Shown here: one piece after another, positions 14,301-25,000 of the stretch | Numbering within the stretch: position 1 is the stretch's first letter | Layout: every line of letters begins with the position of its first letter | Assembly: GCF_041146795.1 (NCBI RefSeq) | Contig: NC_135170.1 | Coordinates: 9,461,033 to 9,525,032 of the forward strand | Reading direction: 5' to 3' | DNA: 64,000 nt | Origin: Maylandia zebra | Taxonomy: Eukaryota; Chordata; Actinopteri; Cichliformes; Cichlidae | Program-made: the position numbers and the translations under genes | Notes under the pieces: generated by a model | The model's database searches: none | The model's input: the letters and a program-made list of their open reading frames with translations, nothing else | What the model was told of the DNA's origin: nothing

Positions 14301-16056
14301 AAGTCCCAGTTGGTGGAGTTTGGGACGTAGTTTGTATGGCCGGATGGTATTAAAAGCCGAGCTGTAGTCTACAAAGAGGAGCCGTGCATAGGTATTCCTG
14401 TGTTCCAAGTGCTTCAGTAATGTGTGCAGCACTGTGGCGATCGCATCCTCGGTTGACCGGTTCTCCCTGTATGCAAACTGGTGCGAGTCCAGGGATGGTG
14501 GAAAAGCAGCTCTGATGTGTTTAATGACCAGTCTCTCCAGGCATTTGGCGGGAATGGGGGTGAGTGCCACAGGTCTGAAATCGTTCAGACATGTGACATT
14601 TGACTGTTTTGGGATGGGAACGATGGTTGCTGCTTTGAAACAGGATGGTACCAGTGAACAGGACAACGAGGTGTTATATATAGAGGTGAAGACGTCCGCC
14701 AGGTCCGCAGCACAGTCTTTTAGCACCCGGCCCAGCACTCCATCCGGCCCGGCCGCCTTCCTGGTGTTAATGCTCCGGAACACACGCCTCAGCTCATGAG
14801 TGCTCAGGACCGGAGCAGGGTCGGTTGAGGGGAGAGGGGACAGGACAGGGTCGGTGTTCTCCCTGTCAAAACGGGCATAAAAGAGATTTAGATCCTCAGC
14901 CAGAGTAGAACTGTCGGCTGAGGGTGATGGTGTTCTTCTTTTGTAGTCCGTGATAGCCCTGATGCCCTCCCAGACCTGCCTTGGGTTTGTGTTGTTCTCA
15001 AACCTGGCCTCGATACGCCTCCTGTGCTGCTGCTTGGCAGTCTTGATGCCTCTTCTCAGGTTGGCCCTGGCAGCACTGTATGCCTCCTGGTCCCCGGATT
15101 TGAAAGCGTTGTATTTAGACTCGAGAATAATTTATGAATATCTTTATACTCTTAATCGTAAGTACCATGTGAGGTTTTTAATACATAACATGTTTTTCCC
15201 CAGAATACTGGTGCCATCAACTTTTTCTGTAACTATGAGGAGAGCAAAGGGAACTACCTAGTGGATGTGGATGGGAACCGCATGCTGGATATCTACACTC
15301 AGATTTCTTCCATCCCAATTGGTTAGTACAGATATTTATGTAATAACTTCAGTTTAGATTGTTGAATTGTGAGACAGGGATGAAATCTATAATCATAACA
15401 AATGTTATTTTATATTGCATAGCTGTCATTGAAAAAGGGCAGACACTATGGTTGGATAATAAATGGTTTCACCCAGCCATGAGCCATGAGTGAAAGACGT
15501 TTTTGAATTTTAATTTATATTGTCTGAAAAATGGCCAAAAAAATCACAAATTCTGCCAGGCTATGTTAACTCAGTGTAAAGTGCAATGGTTTTGTACTTA
15601 AGACAAGTTAGTATGAAAAACATAATTTGCATATAAGCCGGGCAGCACGGTGGCACGGTGGTTAGCACTGTTGCCGCACAGCAAGAAGGTCCTGAGTTCA
15701 ATTCCAACATCAGGCCGGGGTCTTTCTGTGTGGAGTTTGCATGTTCTCCCCGTGTTTGCGTGGGTTCTCTCCGGGTACTCCGGCTTCCTCCCACCGTCCA
15801 ATGACATGCAGCTTGTGGGGATAGGTTAATTGGATAATCCAAAATTGTCACTAGGTGTGAATGTGAGTATGAATGTGAGTGCGAATGGTTGTCTGTCCCT
15901 GTGTGTTGGCCCTGCGACAGACTGGCGACCTGTCCAGGGTGTACCCCGCCTCTCGCCCTATGACAGCTGGGATAGGCTCCAGCGCCCCCCGCGACCCTGA
16001 AAAGGACAAGCGGAAGCGAATGGATGGATGGATGCATATAAGCCCTCAGTTTGTAC

Positions 16057-16094
<38 letters not shown>

Positions 16095-19000
16095 GGAGTC
16101 TACCTTAACATCCATCAGAAAAAACTATATGTAGCTGGCTGTGTAGATCAGCGGCCCCCAACCTTTTTTGCGCCACGGACCGGTTTATGCCCGACAATAT
16201 TTTCATGGACCGGCCTTTAAGGTGTTGCGGATAAATACAACAAAATAAAACTAGTACCGGTACCGAAAAAAAGAAAATTTATTCATAACACACATGAAAA
16301 GACCAAGGAAAACCGAGTAAATGATAAAAACGATAACAAAATAACGCTGAAAACCGATTAAAAACCCTGAAAACTATACATTTCAGCCCTGAGCCTCAAC
16401 TCTCGCAGTCCAGTACCAAACGAGTCACGGACCGGTCCGAGGCCCGGGGGTTGGGGACCGCTGGTGTAGATGAATGGCTGCATGCTTAAAATGTATTATC
16501 ATTATTAATTTTTCTAATGTTATGAAAGTTTTTTGTGTCATAATTTATGATTTCAAATGTTTTTCCATTTCATCTAGTTAACTCAAGTCTAAAAAGCAAT
16601 GGGGACTACTGTGTCTCATCTGTAATCTATATCTGTTTTTCAATTGAAAACTGGTTTTAAAGGCAGTATTACATATATGGCAAGCGTCTTGTTGGTGCAA
16701 ACGAGGAGCTTAACAGACAAATACTGATTAACTATCATGATGTTGCTTTTTTATTTTTTAAAGCAGGGCAAATCATAGATAACTATGGTGTTTACTGGTT
16801 CTTTTGATACAATTGGATCAATTATATATGTGGTCACTTTGCTGCCATTAGACTTGTTGTACTGTATTACTGTCGGAGTCAATTTTGATACACTGAGCTA
16901 CTTTGCATTTCCACTGTGGTTTGTCCAACGGAACAGGGATATACGTAGTTTACTTGTATACTTTCCAATAAAACTAATAATACTTATTTTAATAGCATAC
17001 TTGAAGGAAATGGTGTATGCGATGCACCTTCCTTTGTAAAACCACTCCTGTTGTGTGCTCCTATAGGCTACAACCACCCTGCTCTCCTCAAAGTGATGAC
17101 CAATCCAAACAATTTGGTAAGTTCGTTTCTTTTATCAGGGAAAATAAAGATATGGAGCAGATGGCATTGCAGTGAATGATTAAGTATACAGTAGTCAAAG
17201 GAATTGCATTCTGTGTTTTATACAGACAATTGTGATTTCCATTAGAGCAGTTTAGGGTAAATTATGCTAAGCTACCACAGTTCTGACATCATACAGCAGT
17301 TACAATCTTTCCTCACAATGCCACTGTGAGTAAGCAAGCTGGACAATGATCATATGATGATTTTTTGGTGTAGAATCATCATCCATGATCTCAAGACACA
17401 GTTACCTCCATAGAACTCATAGATCACAATTTTAGCTAAGCATATGGTTATATAGATAGAATAACCTGTGTTGGGATTAAATAATTTGCAGTGCCTCAAT
17501 AATGCTATGCTTTTTTTTATTAATAAGTGTTAGAAAGTTATATAGTGTAGTATTAAGTGGACACAGCACTGAAAAATAAAGGCATTAGACAACAATTCAA
17601 CTCAGGGCTAAAGGACCATGACTCAAATCTCATTCTGTTTTTTGTTTTATTATAAATATTCTGACTGGAACATGAAAGTGGCACCTCCAACATATGTGTC
17701 CACTGAGTGTTTTCATCATTCTTATGTCTAATGTTGAGCTTCCTGTATGTTCTCAGAGGAGAGGTGAGGTGTAAAACAACAAATGGTTTTTAAAGTGAAT
17801 GTAAATCCTAATATTTGTTTTGGTTTGGGATTTAACAAGTAGGACATATATGTAAGTACATGTAACATCCTTTTGAAAAAGTCTGAACAAGACTGCGTAT
17901 TTGCATGTACTAGATATTTTTGTCTTTCTTCAGAGTACATTTGTGAATCGGCCAGCCTTGGGAATCCTGCCACCTGAGAACTTTCCAGACAAAATCACCG
18001 AAAGTCTTCTCTCAGTGAGAAACACACAAAAACTGAGTTTATCTTTTTATACCCAAATTTGAGCTATCACACTAATATTTTTTCTGCTTTTTTTTGTAAA
18101 ACAGTACATTTTAAAATTCATGGATAACAACTATCTAACACACATTTAGAATTTAAATTTGTGTACAGGTTGTTCTTACATTCTAGTTTTCATGTAACTC
18201 CATAATGTATTATTTGCCTTTATTGCTATTTCTGCAGATAATGCTAGCTGTGCAATGATAATAATGATAATCCTTGTTACTCCTACTTTGCTTTCTGTCA
18301 GGTGGCACCTAGTGGAATGACTCGTGTTCAGACAATGTCCTGTGGTGCTTGCTCCAATGAAAATGCTTACAAAGCTATTTTTATCTGGTATAGGGTAAGT
18401 GAGTGCAAATTTGATTTAATTTGTTAACACCATGTTAAATTATATCTGGTGACCACATGGTATGGGGGGTGTTAGTGCTCATAGCATGGGTAACATCTGT
18501 GAAGGCACAATTAATGCTGAAAGGTACAACATATGCTGCCATCCAAGCCAGACAATCCCTGCTTATTTCAGCAGAACAATGCACAGCCACATTCTGCATG
18601 TGTTACAACTGCGTGGCTTTGTAGTAAAAGAGTCAGGTACTAGAGTGGCCTGCCTACAGTCCAGACCCGTCTCCCATTGAACATGTGTGGCGCATTATGA
18701 AGTGCAAAATATGACGATGGAGACCCCGGACTGTTGAGCAACTGAAGTTGTACATGAACCAAGAATGGGAAAGAATTCCACCTACACAGCTTTAACAATT
18801 AGTGTCCTCAGTTCTTATTGACGCTTATTGAGTGTTGTTAAAAGAAAAGGTGATATAACCCAGTGGTAAACATGTCCAAGCTTTATTGGAACATGTTGCA
18901 GGTATCAAATTCAAAATGAGTGAAGATTTGCATGACAACAACACAAACAAGTTTATTAGTTTGAACATTGGATATCTTTTCTTTGTAGTGTATTCAATTG

Positions 19001-22000
19001 AATATCGGTAAAAAAGGATTTGCAAATCATTTTATTCTGTTTTTATTTACATGTTACACAACATCCCAACTTCATTGGAATTGGGTTTGTAGTAATGTTC
19101 TGTGATGTTCTATTATCAGTAATATTATTTGATCGTAACACTATAACAGACAACTGAATCCAAATCTCGGACAAAAACACAAAACCTAAAGCAAACAAAA
19201 GGTCACCACAGGAGATAGCTGTCCTTAAAAAGACGGTAGTGTAGAAAATGTCTTGTATTGAGTAGGAAAAAAAATGTAAACCAACAAGTTGGAATTAAAA
19301 TGAATTTAATCTCTGTGGGTTTTTTTTTTACTTAGAACAAAGAACGAGGCCCAAACACACCAACTAATGAAGAACTGAACACCTCCATGATCAACCAGGT
19401 CTCACTATTCATTAAGTTATTCACCACTTTCCTGCCATATTGGACTCAATATTTGCTTCTTATTTCTTGATGTTTGTCTTTTCTCTTGCTTAGTGTCATT
19501 GAATCCTTATGTCTTTTGATCTCAGGCACCAGGTTGTCCAGAACTCAGTATTTTATCTTTCATGGGGGGTTTCCATGGAAGAACATTAGGTATGTTAAAT
19601 ACTGTATACATTTTTGCTACTGTTAAAACAACAGCACCTGTCATAAAACAATTACAGTGGTATTTATTGAACAAATAACAAACTGAATTCATGTTTTTAT
19701 ACCCAAATTTGAGCTGGTACACTACAACTGTTTTATTGTAAAACAGTTCATGCATAATAATACACTGGCACATTATAAATACTTTTTCATCTGAGGGATT
19801 GGAAACGGTCCAGGCAGATTGCTCAGTGATGCAAAACAACCCAGCTGTTATCATACAAAAGCCTGTGCTATAAAAATAGAAGTTTGATTAATAACACCTC
19901 AAACATGTAAAAATTGAAAGCTCAAGGGTCCACATGTAGCATTTTTATAGCTTTTCACAGATACACAAGCATTGTATGTATTTAATCCTGTATGATGTCA
20001 GTTTGAAACTTTAGACTCAAGTCAGTGTGCTCTTTGTACAACTGGGGAAATCATTATTTGATTTTTGCCTGAATTTGTAAGTTTGCTCATTTAAAAAGAA
20101 ATTAATCTCTAATTGTATGGTAGTTTCATTTTAATGAAGAGAGACAGATTATCAACCAGAAATCCAGAAAAATGAATTACATAAAAGTTGTAAACTTATT
20201 TGCATGTCATTAAGTAAGTAATGATACATAAAAATACAGGTCGCTACACAAAACACAACGTATTACTTGGTGGAGAAACCTTTTTTGGTTAGTACTTTAC
20301 TTCTTGTAGTTCACTGGATTTGCACACATTTCAGAAAGGATTTTTGCACTCCTCTTTGGCTGCTGCTTAGCAAATTGAAGCTTCAGCTTCCCCCAGAGAT
20401 TTTCTACTGAGGTCTGGAGACTAGCTAGGCCACTCTTTGACCTTTACCTGCTTCTTCCTTAGTCCCTTCTATGTTCCATTGGTGCTATGCTTTAGGACAT
20501 TGTCTCGCTGGAAGATCTACGAGCCCTCTTCAGTGTTCTGGCTTAGAGAAGGAGCTTCTCTTCCAAGATTTTTTGGGACATGATAACGTTCATTGTCCTC
20601 TCAAAGCAGTGAAGTGTCCTTAGCAGACAAACAGCCCTGACACATAGTATTTCCACCATAATGTTCTTTGGGTAATCCTCAGCATTCTTCTTTCTCCTTA
20701 TTCCAGTTTGAATGTGGCTTCGTCTGACAAAAGCACACAAGCCTTCTCTGAATCATTTAGATTTTCGCTGTAGACAGGCCAGTTGCTAAAGCAGGGAAAC
20801 TTTACAAGCACCACATGATTTTAATCCTTTATAGCTTACTGTGTTACACCTTTACCATGATCATGCTCTCCCCGTGAGGTGCATGCAAGATCTAATGTGG
20901 AGCTTCAGACTGAGGGCGACTATTTTCTATTTCTTCTGTTTTGGAATAATTGCACCAACAGTTGTCACCTTCTCACTAAGCTTCTTGTTGATGGTCTTGT
21001 AACCCATTCCAGCCTTGGGGAAGTCTACAATCCTTCCCCACCGGAGGAGGTTTGAATGGAACAAACTGAGTCTATAGACCGGTGAACACATAGCAAGTGA
21101 ATATTAGGAGTATGTATAATTGATTGATTAATTGTCTGCCAGATTTCAGTCAGTCTCTGGGAACCAGAATTCTGGCTGCGTTGTAGGAGATCAAATACTT
21201 TCAGTCAATGACGTGCAAATTTATTCATTTTATTTAATGTGTTTTTCTGGATTTTTGGTTGCTATTCTTTGTCTATTAAAATGATACTGTTAGAGATTGT
21301 TAATTTTTTCATAAGTGAGCAAACTTGCAAATTTCCCAGTGGATGATGGCAATCATTAGACTTTTTGGAAAGATAAAACCAAAAGGCATATTCTAACTTT
21401 GTGGATTTGTTACTAATTCATTGCTGTTGCCTTGTTAAGGTTGTTTGGCAACAACACACTCCAAAGCGATCCACAAACTGGACATTCCATCATTTGATTG
21501 GCCTGTTGCCCCATTCCCCAGACTACAGTACCCACTGGATGAGTTTACCAGAGAGAACGCTGAGGAAGAGGCTCGTTGTTTGGAGGAGGTAGGCTGTATG
21601 TATACACAGAAAAGATACTATATGAGTATATGTGAACAACCATAAGGTGCAGACCAAAATGTCATCACAGGAAGCAAAATGTTTTTTTTTTTAATATATA
21701 ACAGTTTTGATTTGAGTTGAAGGTTTTTAACCTATCAGCAGAACTAGTATCTGCTCCTTTGTGCAAGGTGGAATGGTAAATGGCCTGTATTTATATAGCG
21801 CTTTACTAGTCCCTAAGCACCCCAAAGCGCTTTACACACGAAGTTACCACCCATTCACGCACACATTCACACACTGGTGATGGCAAGCTACATTGTAGCT
21901 CTGACAGAGGCAAGGCTGCCGGACACTAGCACCACCGGGCCCTCTGACCACCACCAGTAGGCAATGGGTGAAGTGTCTCACCCAAGGACACAACGACCGA

Positions 22001-25000
22001 GACTGTACAAGCCGGGGCTCGAACCAGCAACCTTCCGATTACAAGGCGAACTCCCAACTCTTGAGCCACGATCACCCCTAGGTGGAACAGGACGAGCACT
22101 GCCAGAGCCCTAGGTATACTTGGTGCAGAGTCCTAGGTTTCTTCTGGTACATAACAATGTCCGGCCTCATGTGGCAAGAGTATGCAGGCAACTGCTGGAG
22201 AATGAAGGAGTTGATACCAGTGAATGCCCCCCATGCTATGTTTCAGTCCATTCGACACCACCAGGTTGCATCTCAGACTTGCCCAAATCCAAATCTGGAA
22301 GAAGGTCCTCCAGGACACCATGCATCATCTCATTGGGGGCCATAAAAATAAAGAGTGTCATTTTGATACTGCAATAACACATTAGCTAGTCCATGAAATT
22401 ATTAATTTTGAGGATGATTTTTATTTTAGATGTGATGAGATCTCATGTGTTTTTTAATTTGTTCTTTTCATTTTTTCATTTTTTGAGATTGTATTTTTGA
22501 AGTTTAAGTAATTGTTGTTTTTTCATGACATTACACATATTGCAGTTTACATTACAGTAAAACTGAAAATAAAATTGATCACATTATATTGGCACCTGTC
22601 AAAACATGGGGTATAATGAGAAAAAAGGCTGTCTTTTGGGTATGCAGTGGTTAGTACCTACTACAAATGGTCCAACAAAAGGCAACTGGTCAGCCGGTGC
22701 TAGGGCCATACAGTATTTGTCGCATGCTCAATTATGCGGGTAGAAAGCATTAGAAAACAGTGTAAGCTCCTGCATATGGCTCTACATAGAAGCACACTGT
22801 TCTGAGTTTCAGTGAAGATGCTGTACACTGTATGCTGAAAAACTAGTACGATCAACCAATTCCCAACTTCAGGTGTGATACCTGATATCACAGGACAAAT
22901 TGACATCTGGCTTATCGGAGAATTAAGAAAGCGGATCCAGCTGTTCTCCTATAGCCCAGCATGAGTAGAGAACTCTTTTTTTTCCTCTTGTACTTTCCCA
23001 TTGTAGTGTACATTTCAGTGGTTTTTCTGTAATGCAACCGTTCTCTGACTTGTATCCCCATGTGATGTCTGTGTTGTGTGTGTAAGGTCGGGGGGCGGGT
23101 TCATTCCACTGCAGGGCAACCTGCCACTGCATGTGGCGAATAAAATTTGAACTTGAACTTTAATGTTGCTTTAATGTTATGAATGACTGATTTAAGTTAT
23201 ATCACTTTGACAAAAAAGTGCCATGTTGTGTGTGATGTTGGAATTCTTGTGTGCAACTCAAGGTGGAAGATTTGATTGTGAAGTGGAGACAGAAGGGAAA
23301 ACCTGTAGCGGGAATTGTAATTGAACCGATTCAGGCCGAAGGCGGCGATAACCACGCCTCGCCAGACTTCTTCCGAAGACTGCGCAATATTGCACGCAAG
23401 GTAAGACACTAGCTTTAAAGACAGACTGGTTTGTATGTGGGAGTTAATCATAATAAAAAAAAATTGGGGGCTTTTTTTCTAGACTTACAGTGTTTTAATG
23501 TTGCTAAAATATTTTTAAAGATATGTATAGATATGTCCATGGGAATCATAAAGGGGTGCAGGAAGAGCAGGAACTGAAAATGGTCTCAAAAATATGTATA
23601 CAGTTTCTTTGATAATGTTGTGGAAAGGGCCCACATGAGAAACTGGGACCATTTTGGAGGGCTGCATCAATAAGCTGAATTTAATATTCTGCTCAATATT
23701 AATGTGATATATTTATACACTGCTACTGGGAAGAGGAGATGATACAATTAAAAATGCAATGTTGGTGTTGTGTAATAACAACACCAAGATTTGATTCCAT
23801 TTTAACTAACATTCCCCAAAACAATTGTGAATAAAGGTGATCATCACCAAGGGAGGATCTGTATCTGGATTTGTTCAACTTCATTACCCACAGTGTTTGT
23901 TTTGTTTTGGAGTTTAGTTTGTACATTTGTTCCAGTCACATCAACAGCAATAGCTGCAGTATCTGCCTTCCATTCTGTATCTGAAGTCACTGGAATGTCC
24001 TTGCCTTTCTTTTCACAATTTCTGCTCTCAGGTCCTACACTGTAGCCTCTGTCATAGCAGTCAGTAAGTTGCAAAGTGCGACAAACTGTGTGACTGAGTG
24101 CTCATGCCCTTATGAAATTATCCATTTTACTTATAATACCAAAAACATGGTTAATTTTCAGCACTGACCAACACAACACATCCTTATGCACAATACAATG
24201 CAAAATAACAATTTAGGTTCAGGGTTTATTTTAGTCACTTTATCTTGGATCTGCTTTAAAGGTCCAACATTTTTCCCTGTTGTGTCAGCGTGTCCTATTT
24301 CACCCTGTCCAAGCATGCAGTTACCTCTGTGATTGAAGCATTCCCTGTCATGGTCTTTTTCATTGAACCCTTGTTAATCCACGTACAGAGAGTGGTAACT
24401 GAGCTGTGTCTCGGACATCACAGCTCTCATCCAGAACCAAGGAGAAAAAGTCAAGATTGTCTGCTTTGGAGTTCAGAGATTCAAAATTTCTGGCAGAGGT
24501 ATACTGAGTATATTTGCTTCCCCCCTCAGCATGGCTGTGCTTTTCATGTGGATGAGGTCCAGACTGGTGGCGGAGGCACAGGAAAGTTTTGGGCCCATGA
24601 GCACTGGGGTATGGACGACCCTGCTGATGTTGTCTCTTTCAGCAAGAAGCTTCTGAGTGGGGGTTACTACCACAAGGATGAATTACAGGCAGACAAGGTT
24701 TGACATTTTTATGTCTGTTTTTCTACAATAATTTTAAATTTTAAATTCCAACTTATTTGTTTTTTGTAAGTTCTACATTACATTAGTTTTGTAATGGGCT
24801 CAGGAGGAATAGCAGGTCATCTACTAATCGAAAGGTTGGTGGTTCAATCCCCGGATGCTCCTGTCTGCATGCCAAATACCCTTGGGCATTAATTCCAACC
24901 TCAAGTTGCTCTCCTGGACTATACATGTGAATTTTAGATAGAAAGAACTTGCATAGAAAAAGCATAGAAATAAGTGCCTATGTGATTAGATGAATGAGGC

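Noticed and set aside
15561..16115. 184-codon minus-strand frame
   Set aside because: It lies entirely on a SINE and adjoining microsatellite, with no protein homology.
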